This document shows positions 1 through 5,368 of a stretch of 5,368 bases of DNA, one piece after another. The position numbers were made by a program, and so were the translations under genes. This stretch comes from an uncultured Rickettsiales bacterium (GTDB lineage Bacteria; Pseudomonadota; Alphaproteobacteria; Rickettsiales; Deianiraeaceae). Position 1 is the stretch's first letter. Every line of letters begins with the position of its first letter. The notes below the pieces were generated by a model. That model did not search any database. It had not been told where the DNA came from and worked only from the letters and a program-made list of their open reading frames with translations. The stretch is taken from the NCBI GenBank assembly GCA_946544555.1, contig CAMNMI010000060.1:1-5368 (forward strand), written 5' to 3'.

Positions 1-11
1 ATCTTTTTTAG

Positions 12-40
12 TATTTTTTCAGTAAAAAATGCATTATACT
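12..40 (+). promoter_or_regulatory. Possible weak promoter upstream of the GT11 gene
   Basis: TATACT at 35-40 is a good -10 hexamer about 65 bases before the ATG at 105. The matching -35 region (12-17, TATTTT) is poor. A TTGACT at 48-53 could be an alternative -35, but no clear -10 follows it at 16-18 bases. The whole leader is very AT-rich, so chance hexamers are expected. Confidence 0.2.
13..30. repeat. Small perfect AT-only inverted repeat
   Basis: ATTTTTT at 13-19 and AAAAAAT at 24-30 form a 7-bp stem with the 4-base loop CAGT. It has no G-C pairs, so it would be a weak hairpin. It could be the tail of a terminator for a gene to the left of the window, or simple AT-rich chance. Confidence 0.3.
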
Positions 41-104
41 TTGTTTCTTGACTAAATTCTAAATACTCTTGTTCTTATTGCAGATTGCAGTTTAAAAATT
101 TTGT

Positions 105-1100
105 ATGTCTTTTGTTTCAAAAAAAAGATTTCCGTTTTGCTTTGGTGTGCTGGTTGCTACCATCGCCTGTTTTTCCATATTCACTTACTATCATGTATCA
201 AGTGTGGTGGACAAGTACAAAAATTGCGACTACATAGTAAAAATTTTTAACGGTTTGGGAAATCAACTTTTCGAATATTCTTTTGGTTATATTCTGGAAA
301 AGGAGACCAACAAAAAAATTTGTTATGATTTAAGTTTTTTTGAAATACCAGAACAACAAAGAGAAAAACATGAGATTTTAATGCTTGATAAGTTCAATGT
401 TGATGTGAAAAAAAATGTCGTAGTATTTGATAGAAAAGATAATAAGTGGTTATTTGCATTGAAACAAAAATTTTATGTTATATGGAATTTTGATAACGCG
501 TTTAGATTTGATAAAGAAGAAAACTTGCTCTTTGATAACCGAAGAAAAGTTTTTACGTATAATTATTTTAGTGAGAAGTATTTTTATAAATACAAACAAG
601 ATTTGTTAAAGTTATTTAAAATTGCAGTTCCTTTAAATGAGAAAAATCAAAAAATGTTAAAGGAGATAAAAAAGCATAAAAATTCAGTTTCAATTCATAT
701 CAGAAGAGGTGATTACCAGAAATACAGCGAGTATAGGGATGTGGTGACTATTGATAATTATTATAAAAAAGCATTGAAAGTGTTTGACAACATGCAGGAT
801 GTGCATTATTTTGTTTTTTCAAATGATACAAAATGGGCAAAAGAGAACTTAAAAACGAATAAACCAACAACGTATGTTGACATTAACAGTGAAACTGATG
901 CATATTTTGACTTTGAGCTAATGAAAAACTGCAAACATCACATTAATTCAAATAGCACATTTTCATACTGGGTTTCATATTTAAGTAATACCAAAGAAGG
1001 AATAATTGTTTCTCCAAAAAAACTTAATAACGATGCGAATGAACAAAATAGAAGAAAGTCATTAAATTTGAAAGGTTGGAAAATTATTGATAATGAATGA
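105..1100 (+). CDS. Membrane-anchored GT11-family glycosyltransferase (alpha-1,2-fucosyltransferase-like)
   Basis: The 331-residue product is predicted to transfer fucose from GDP-fucose onto a surface glycan (O-antigen, capsule or host-mimicking structure). GT11 hallmarks are in order: GLGNQLFEYSFG at residues 50-61, YNYFSEKYF near 152-160, the nucleotide-sugar motif HIRRGDY at 198-204, YFVFSNDTKW near 235-244, and the C-terminal ELMKNCKHHINSNSTFSYW block at 271-289. GT11 enzymes normally begin almost directly at the GLGNQ motif. Here about 42 extra residues precede it: a basic start (SKKRF) and a hydrophobic segment at about 11-29, predicting an N-in anchor. There is no downstream Met before residue 93, past the GLGNQ motif, so the anchor cannot be a mis-called start. 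No strong Shine-Dalgarno is visible. The gene is very AT-rich and contains two A8 runs (119-126, 408-415). lysA follows 57 bases later, so co-transcription is likely. The family is clear; acceptor and exact linkage cannot be read from sequence. Confidence 0.87.
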   Translation: MSFVSKKRFPFCFGVLVATIACFSIFTYYHVSSVVDKYKNCDYIVKIFNGLGNQLFEYSFGYILEKETNKKICYDLSFFEIPEQQREKHEILMLDKFNVDVKKNVVVFDRKDNKWLFALKQKFYVIWNFDNAFRFDKEENLLFDNRRKVFTYNYFSEKYFYKYKQDLLKLFKIAVPLNEKNQKMLKEIKKHKNSVSIHIRRGDYQKYSEYRDVVTIDNYYKKALKVFDNMQDVHYFVFSNDTKWAKENLKTNKPTTYVDINSETDAYFDFELMKNCKHHINSNSTFSYWVSYLSNTKEGIIVSPKKLNNDANEQNRRKSLNLKGWKIIDNE

Positions 1101-1108
1101 TAATGAAT
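1089..1108 (+). repeat. 10-bp tandem duplication over the GT11 stop codon
   Basis: The unit GATAATGAAT occurs twice in direct tandem (1089-1098 and 1099-1108) and spans the TGA stop at 1098-1100. Losing one copy would still leave an in-frame stop (TAG) after the same Glu, so the encoded protein would not change. It is probably a replication-slippage duplication. Confidence 0.7.
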
Positions 1109-1142
1109 AGCTGATATTTATTTTGTTTGTATATTTCCTTCC

Positions 1143-1147
1143 AAAGG
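1143..1147 (+). promoter_or_regulatory. Ribosome binding site deciding the long lysA start
   Basis: AAAGG at 1143-1147 lies 10 bases before the ATG at 1158, a plausible if slightly long spacing. The internal Met codons at 1278 and 1302, which would give a conventional LysA without the hydrophobic extension, have no comparable site upstream. This favours translation of the anchored form. Confidence 0.5.
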
Positions 1148-1157
1148 TAATATTGTT

Positions 1158-2546
1158 ATGAAATTGTCATTTAAGAATAAGTTTCCAGCAGCTTTGGCAT
1201 TTGTATGCACTATTTCTCTTTACTTTTATTTCAATGAACAAACAGAACAAGTCATCAAACGACCAGATAGATGGATTATGATAAGTAATTCCGAAGCAAA
1301 TATGCTGAATTATAGGAATGGAAATTTGTTCTACGAAAATGTTGACTTGAATAGTATTGCTAAAAAGTATGGAACACCTATTTATGTCTATTCAAAAGCA
1401 AAGATTATTGACAACTGCGATGGCTATAATAAAGCTTTTCAAGAACATGGATTAAAGAATTACAAAGTGCATTTTGCAATGAAAGCAAACAGTAATTTGT
1501 CCATTTTGAAGCTTACATTGCGGCACAATCTTGGCATTGATGCGGTATCTATCGGAGAGATTAAAAAGGCAAAATTTGTAGGTTTTGCTTACAAAGATAT
1601 GGTATTTTCTGGTGTTGGTAAATCAGAAGATGACTTGGTTTTTGCTGTGAAAAATGGGATAGGACAGATAAATATTGAATCATTTGAGGAGATAAACATG
1701 TTAATTGACATAGCAAACAAGTTGAAAAAAACAGCCAATGTAGCAATCAGAATTAACCCTGATATCAAAGCGCACACACATGAAAAAATCTCAACAGGTA
1801 GCAAGAAAAACAAATTTGGTATTGACGCAAAGAAGCTTGACGAGGCCATCGCGCTCATCAAAACATGTGAGTACTTGAACTTTAACGGCCTGTCAATACA
1901 CATTGGCTCACAGTTGACGAAGTTGGAGGACTTTGAAAAAGCTTTCTCATTTGTGAAGGACATCTATAAAAAACATCCAGAATTCAAAACTGTTGATCTG
2001 GGTGGAGGACTTGGAATTAACTACAACAACGGGGAAATCATTTCAAAGAGTGAATATGTGGGCCTGATTGCTAAGTATTTTGCTGACTTTAACGGCAAAA
2101 TTATAATAGAGCCAGGTCGCTCAATCATTGGTGATGCATCAATTTTCTTGACAAAAATTGTGAGAATAAAACGCACGGATGCTGCAAATTTTATCATTGT
2201 TGACGGCGGAATGAACAACCTTGTCAGACCTGCAATGTATGGCGCATGGCATCAGCCAATGTTGACAAAAAACAACATTGACACAAACGGAGAAGTTGAG
2301 AAATACGACATTGTTGGCCCAATCTGCGAAAGCGGAGATGTATTTGCAAAGAATGTCCTGTTGAATAAAATCACAGATGAAGACAACTATGTGGCTTTCT
2401 TATATGCAGGTGCATATGGAAAATCCATGGCAAGCAACTACAATTTGCATGACATCGCCACGGAAATCATGGTTGACGGCAACACTGCCAAAGTGATTTC
2501 AAAGCCAATAAGATGGAAGGATTTTGTTAAGTTTGAAATAGCTTGA
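1158..2546 (+). CDS. lysA: Diaminopimelate decarboxylase with an N-terminal membrane anchor
   Basis: This fold-III PLP enzyme of 462 residues decarboxylates meso-diaminopimelate to L-lysine, the last step of lysine synthesis. Visible signature: PLP-binding Lys109 in HFAMKAN, the ISTGSKKNKFGI block at 211-222, SIHIGSQ at 246-252 (His248), the glycine loop GGGLG at 282-286, EPGR at 318-321, VRPAMYGAWH at 356-365, the CESGD active-site motif at 390-394, and GAYGKSMASNYN at 418-429. All key residues seem intact, so it should be active. Oddity one: about 48 residues precede the usual family start (MLNYRNGNLFYEN from residue 49) and include a hydrophobic stretch at about 9-25 after basic residues, predicting a membrane anchor. 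Oddity two: the usual SRPR after SNYN is replaced by LHDI. Oddity three: GC rises from about 30% in the 5' half to about 45% after about 1790. A related fold-III decarboxylase acting on another substrate remains possible, but CESGD and the overall match favour LysA. Confidence 0.88.
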   Translation: MKLSFKNKFPAALAFVCTISLYFYFNEQTEQVIKRPDRWIMISNSEANMLNYRNGNLFYENVDLNSIAKKYGTPIYVYSKAKIIDNCDGYNKAFQEHGLKNYKVHFAMKANSNLSILKLTLRHNLGIDAVSIGEIKKAKFVGFAYKDMVFSGVGKSEDDLVFAVKNGIGQINIESFEEINMLIDIANKLKKTANVAIRINPDIKAHTHEKISTGSKKNKFGIDAKKLDEAIALIKTCEYLNFNGLSIHIGSQLTKLEDFEKAFSFVKDIYKKHPEFKTVDLGGGLGINYNNGEIISKSEYVGLIAKYFADFNGKIIIEPGRSIIGDASIFLTKIVRIKRTDAANFIIVDGGMNNLVRPAMYGAWHQPMLTKNNIDTNGEVEKYDIVGPICESGDVFAKNVLLNKITDEDNYVAFLYAGAYGKSMASNYNLHDIATEIMVDGNTAKVISKPIRWKDFVKFEIA

Positions 2547-2581
2547 CATTTCCAAATCTTCATAATAGACAATCATTTTTT

Positions 2582-2669
2582 ATGTTGCGCCGCCCGCGGC
2601 CACGCCCTCGCGGTTTGTCATCTCCTCGCGTTGCTCGTCCGACAAACCAGCTCCGCCCGCGCGCAACAT
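2582..2669. repeat. GC-rich palindromic element (MITE- or RPE-like)
   Basis: This 88-bp block lies between lysA and the prepilin gene. Of the 84 bases from 2584 to 2667, about 60 are G or C, against roughly 30-45% nearby. Its ends form a perfect 9-bp inverted repeat (ATGTTGCGC at 2582-2590; GCGCAACAT at 2661-2669). A second, inner 8-bp inverted repeat is GGTTTGTC 2612-2619 with GACAAACC 2641-2648 around a 21-base loop. CCGCCCGCG also occurs as a direct repeat (2590-2598, 2653-2661). Both strands are open: minus encodes a 29-residue peptide starting MLRAGG, plus an Arg/Pro-rich peptide starting MLRRP. No T-run follows either side, so it is not a classic terminator. The form suggests a small dispersed mobile repeat; copies elsewhere in the genome cannot be seen here. 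Confidence 0.6.
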
Positions 2670-2674
2670 CCATC

Positions 2675-2702
2675 TTGACAAATAACTTTTTACAAATATA
2701 TT
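2675..2702 (+). promoter_or_regulatory. Sigma70-type promoter for the prepilin-like gene
   Basis: A perfect -35 TTGACA (2675-2680) is followed after 16 bases by TATATT (2697-2702), one mismatch from the -10 consensus. Transcription would begin near 2709, about 18 bases before the ATG at 2727. The promoter starts immediately after the GC-rich element, so the element forms its upstream boundary. The short leader has no clear Shine-Dalgarno. Confidence 0.6.
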
Positions 2703-2726
2703 ACTTTCGTTCAAACTTGTTTTTTT

Positions 2727-3864
2727 ATGAAAATTTCATCACTTAAGACGTTCTCTTCGAGAGAGAGAGAGAGAGAGTAGTTTAAGTTCTTTATCATCTC
2801 TTAAATATAATTTAAAAAAATCTTTTACACTTATAGAACTTTCAATCGTTTTGTTAATTCTATCTTTACTTGTTGGTTCTCTTTTGGTTGGAAGACAGAT
2901 TGTTGACCGTGCTAAGATACAACGTATCATATTTGAATTTGATTACTATGAGAAAGCTTTTCATCAGTTTTATGATACGTATAGGACTGTTCCATCGGCA
3001 ATGACATATAAAGAATGTTTAAAACATGCTGAATTTGGAGGACAAATGAGAGTATTAATGTTTTCAGGGGTTATTCCAAATAGAACTACTTCCGTTTCAA
3101 CGGAAACATTAACAAATGCGCAATTTTGCAGTAAGTTTTTTCCTACTGTAAATGCAGGTAGCAAACATGTGTTAAATGGTACAGCAAATAGTAAATTTTG
3201 CACGGCAACAAAATTAATGCGTAGCGGTCTGATTGATACTAAATACAGGAATTATGATTACGCAAATTCATTTGGTGGTTGTCCCAACATTTATCAAACA
3301 TCAGGAACAGCCCACGATAGCTATGACAATTATAGATACAGTATTCAGTCAAGTTTTGATAGCGAAAATTTCATAAGTTTAGTGGGTTTTAGTGATATTC
3401 CTAATTATGCATACAATGATACTAATTATGGATTTCAACAACGATTGAATTCGTGCTATGGTTTGTCAACAGTTGGTGGTGAAAATAGACATGAATTAAA
3501 AAATCAAAATGTTGCCGCAAGTATAAAAAATCATAATGCTATCGTTATTTGGAACAAAACAAAAAGTGGAGATTTAAACGCAGCAAACAGAGCTGATAAT
3601 GGAAATTATAATGGAGCATCTGCCGCATTTTCTGCTAAAATTGCGAGCGAGTTAGATGCTAAAATTGATGACGGCAGACCAGGTTCAGGTAAGCTTATCG
3701 GTTTAAAATCAGGAAGCGCAAGAAGCAGAGCGGTGTCGGATGATGCAATAAATAAAATGTGTTTTAACAAAACATTTCAGGAAATTGATACTGCAATTTA
3801 TGAGAGTAGCACGGATTTGAAGTATGGGTGTAATTTGATGTATTTGATGGAAGATGTAAAATAA
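2727..3864 (+). CDS. Type IV prepilin-like protein, frame broken by a GA repeat (phase-variable candidate)
   Basis: The long reading frame ends at 3864 and contains a class III prepilin signal from 2815: KKS then FTLIELSIVLLILSLL, with the hallmark Glu at +5 of the mature protein. Mature length from Phe (2824) is about 346 residues: an N-terminal hydrophobic helix, a helix with FDYYEKAFHQFYDTY and VPSAMT (cf. YNALPGD in relatives), a variable Cys-containing middle, the conserved-looking DAKIDDGRPGSG block near 3655-3690, and a C-terminal Cys region. There is no ATG, GTG or TTG in this frame between the stop at 2728-2730 and the leader; the TTG at 2851 lies inside the hydrophobic helix and would delete the processing site. 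The ATG at 2727, just after a good promoter, reads MKISSLKTFSS plus RERERE and hits TAG at 2778. One more GA unit, or two fewer, joins it to the prepilin frame with a 31-33 residue leader. It is annotated as one gene, OFF in this copy. Ser at -1 instead of Gly is unusual. Pilus versus secretion pseudopilin role is unknown. Confidence 0.72.
2759..2777 (+). repeat. (GA)9.5 dinucleotide microsatellite inside the prepilin leader
   Basis: Nineteen uninterrupted alternating G and A bases (nine GA units plus a final G) lie 32 bases after the ATG at 2727. Because the unit is 2 bases, each gain or loss changes frame. Of the three possible phases only one reads through to the prepilin. The present length ends at TAG (2778-2780); one unit fewer, or two more, leads to the TAA at 2783-2785. 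This is the architecture of a contingency-locus switch. Confidence 0.85.
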
Positions 3865-3927
3865 CGATATTAGATTAACGTTCGTTGTTGCGCTGCCCCA
3901 CAGTCTCCCGCTATTAAATATCCTCAT
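3865..3927 (-). other. Convergent intergenic gap with possible truncated start of the gene after virB4
   Basis: The 64 bases between the two convergent stops contain no convincing terminator hairpin. On the minus strand an ATG (3925-3927) begins one base after the virB4 stop, spacing typical of translationally coupled genes. It reads MRIFNSGRLWGSATT before running antisense into the prepilin gene for 72 codons in total. Most of that frame is clearly a shadow; only the first ~15 codons could be a remnant of the next secretion gene. GTTGCGCTGCCC at 3887-3898 also resembles the left end of the GC-rich element (GTTGCGCCGCCC at 2584-2595). Confidence 0.25.
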
Positions 3928-3928
3928 C

Positions 3929-5368
3929 TTATTTCATCTGATGTAACTTTTCAAAGTAGATTGGCAACCATTTTTCACTGTCATCACCGAAATCTTTGCG
4001 TATCTGGTCAACCATAGCGCAAAGGTCGGTTCTACCTGAAAGTGTGTTTATCATATCAGACATTCCTGACATATTTGCTCTGGCAACACAACCATCTTGG
4101 TCTTGTTTTAGTAGGAAGAAACGGCTTGACGGGTCAGTTGTTTTTATCAGCGCGTATTCACGTTGCGTCAGCATAAACACATCCTTGTAAGCATTTGTGG
4201 CCTTCAAGTTTGCCAAGAATATCTGCGTGGCTGTCTGTTGCACCAGTGTATCACTAATCTCACTCTTTGCAGCATCTTCAACCGACTGCGTTGCAAATAC
4301 ACAGAAGGCATTCAGCTTTCTCATAACCTTCAACCAGTCCTTAATTTTTGGTGCAAATATTGGATTACCAATCAAGGCCCAAGCCTCATCCATGACAACC
4401 ATTGTAGGTGTTCCATCAAGTGATTGGTTGATTTTATGGAAGATGTATAGCAATACTGGCGCAAGCGCAACCTGATCTTTCATGATTTCTGCCATATCAA
4501 ATGCAAATGTTTTGTTTGTTGAGAAGTCCAACATGTCGTGGTCGTTATCAAATATCTGCGCCTTTGGCCCATCCGAGTGCCACATTTTTAGACGCACAGA
4601 CAAGCTATTTCCAACTTCAAGTCCAAGGAATGGTGCAATATTGCGCAACAATCTCTCCTTTTTTGGCAATCTGTATATTCCATCAATCGCAGCGGTAAGA
4701 ATTCCAGTATCTTCTGCATTGACAACCTCACCATGAGTGGATACCAAAATAGTCAACCATTCAACAAGGAAATTTCGGTTTTCTGGTGTGTCATCGAGAA
4801 ACAGTGGATTAAAGTTGCAACATACACCCGGATTGATGTTTGTATAGCTTCCATTGATTGCACGGATGAATATTTCAGCACCTCGGTCTTTATCAAAGAA
4901 GAATAGTCGCGGATTGAATTTCTGTGCCTGCGCCGTAAGGAAGTTCATAAGCAAAGTTTTACCACCACCAGTTGGACCAATAATCATCGTGTGGCCGACA
5001 TCACGCGCATGGAAATTGAAGAAGTAAGGCGTTCCGGAAGTTGTGTCAAGCACGGTCACTGCATCTCCCCAGTGGTTGCCACTAATTTTTCCAGTTGGAT
5101 AATTGTGGAATGAAATAAATCCAGCCAAGTTCAATGTATTGATTGTTGCTTTACGGACAATATAGCTAAAATTTCCCGGGAACTGCGCCCAGAAACATGG
5201 CTCCATATTACTGCTCTCCCTGACTGCCGTTGCACCGATATTTGAAAACTGCACCACTGCCTGCGAGCACACATCATCAAGCCCCTTCATTGTGTCAGAA
5301 ATACACATGATACTCAAATGGTGAGAGCCAAATCCAAACTCACCACTCATTGCGCTATCAAGAGCTTT
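3929..5368 (-). CDS. virB4: Type IV secretion system ATPase VirB4, C-terminal part (start beyond the window)
   Basis: VirB4 is the large inner-membrane-associated ATPase that powers assembly of, and substrate transport through, VirB/D4-type secretion systems. The frame is open to the right edge (first visible codons KALDSAM), so the 479 visible residues are roughly the last 60% of an ~800-residue protein; the Met at 5350 is internal. Numbering from that Met: AMSGEFGFGSHH at the beginning and FWAQFPGNF near 53-61 are typical VirB4 linker motifs, followed by the domain entry NYPTGKISGNHWG (83-95), Walker A GPTGGGKT at 125-132 (4955-4978), FFDKDRG at 151-157, Walker B MVVMDEAW at 317-324, the FATQSVEDA motif at 352-360, and QTATQIFLAN at 372-381. 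All ATPase motifs are intact and the C-terminus (WLPIYFEKLHQ) ends normally, so the gene appears functional. GC is about 45% in a sampled line, higher than the neighbouring prepilin gene. Its operon lies to the right; nothing recognisable follows it here. Confidence 0.95.
   Translation of the reverse strand, partial: KALDSAMSGEFGFGSHHLSIMCISDTMKGLDDVCSQAVVQFSNIGATAVRESSNMEPCFWAQFPGNFSYIVRKATINTLNLAGFISFHNYPTGKISGNHWGDAVTVLDTTSGTPYFFNFHARDVGHTMIIGPTGGGKTLLMNFLTAQAQKFNPRLFFFDKDRGAEIFIRAINGSYTNINPGVCCNFNPLFLDDTPENRNFLVEWLTILVSTHGEVVNAEDTGILTAAIDGIYRLPKKERLLRNIAPFLGLEVGNSLSVRLKMWHSDGPKAQIFDNDHDMLDFSTNKTFAFDMAEIMKDQVALAPVLLYIFHKINQSLDGTPTMVVMDEAWALIGNPIFAPKIKDWLKVMRKLNAFCVFATQSVEDAAKSEISDTLVQQTATQIFLANLKATNAYKDVFMLTQREYALIKTTDPSSRFFLLKQDQDGCVARANMSGMSDMINTLSGRTDLCAMVDQIRKDFGDDSEKWLPIYFEKLHQMK

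Noticed and set aside
1589..1963. 124-codon minus-strand frame inside lysA
   Set aside because: Shadow of the lysA coding frame, which carries continuous conserved motifs.
2543..2568. TTGACA at 2543-2548 as a promoter overlapping the lysA stop
   Set aside because: No acceptable -10 hexamer at 16-18 bases; the closest AT-rich match is only 12-14 bases away.
2612..2648. Hairpin as a rho-independent terminator for lysA
   Set aside because: The 8-bp stem has a 21-base loop and no T-run follows on the plus strand; the minus strand is followed by an A-run.
2580..2669. 29-residue minus-strand frame (MLRAGG... to TAA)
   Set aside because: Lies exactly within the inverted-repeat element and has no RBS; better seen as a property of the element than as a gene.
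2543..2746. 67-codon plus-strand frame overlapping the lysA stop, Arg/Pro-rich in the middle
   Set aside because: Its odd composition comes from the GC-rich palindromic element; flanking codons are AT-rich non-coding sequence, and it overlaps the promoter of the prepilin gene.
2851..2853. TTG at 2851 as the true start of the prepilin-like gene
   Set aside because: It would start inside the hydrophobic helix and remove the FTLIEL processing signal that lies in the same frame just upstream.
3709..3927. 72-codon minus-strand frame as a complete small gene
   Set aside because: Most is antisense to the prepilin C-terminus with no recognisable features; only its first codons are kept as a possible remnant.
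1..5368. CRISPR array, tRNA, rRNA or transposase genes
   Set aside because: No regularly spaced repeats, no recognised tRNA or rRNA sequence, and no transposase motifs were seen on either strand.

Overview
The window looks like part of the chromosome of an AT-rich, host-associated bacterium. The best guess is an uncultured alphaproteobacterium of the gut-symbiont or Rickettsiales-like type. This rests on a VirB4 of alphaproteobacterial style, a prepilin-like protein of the kind common in such genomes, and the low GC. No rRNA or taxonomic marker is present, so the assignment is an inference.

Layout: (1) 105-1100 (+) is a GT11-family fucosyltransferase-like enzyme with an N-terminal membrane anchor. 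(2) 1158-2546 (+), 57 bases downstream, is a complete diaminopimelate decarboxylase (LysA-type) that also carries an extra N-terminal hydrophobic anchor. (3) 2582-2669 is an 88-bp, strongly GC-rich block bounded by a 9-bp inverted repeat, unlike anything around it. (4) 2675-2702 is a good sigma70-type promoter. (5) 2727-3864 (+) is a type IV prepilin-like gene whose first ATG is separated from the prepilin frame by a (GA)9.5 dinucleotide tract. As read here the gene is out of frame; adding one GA or removing two would restore one continuous protein with a proper class III prepilin leader. (6) 3929-5368 (-) is the C-terminal part of the type IV secretion ATPase VirB4, converging on the prepilin gene and running off the right edge.

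How the genes fit together: the two left genes are co-oriented, closely spaced, and both encode normally soluble enzymes with a short membrane anchor added, so they may form a membrane-associated surface-glycan or envelope pair. The prepilin gene has its own promoter and looks like a phase-variable surface or secretion component. VirB4 belongs to a separate secretion operon lying to the right.

Base composition is mosaic. It is about 20-32% GC in sampled lines of the fucosyltransferase gene and the first ~600 bases of lysA, about 45% in sampled lines of the rest of lysA and in virB4, about 70% in the small palindromic block, and about 30% in the prepilin gene. This suggests that AT-rich accessory segments have been inserted into or recombined with a ~45% GC backbone. 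The main candidate for something new is the GA-tract switch on the prepilin gene, followed by the shared anchors on the two enzymes.
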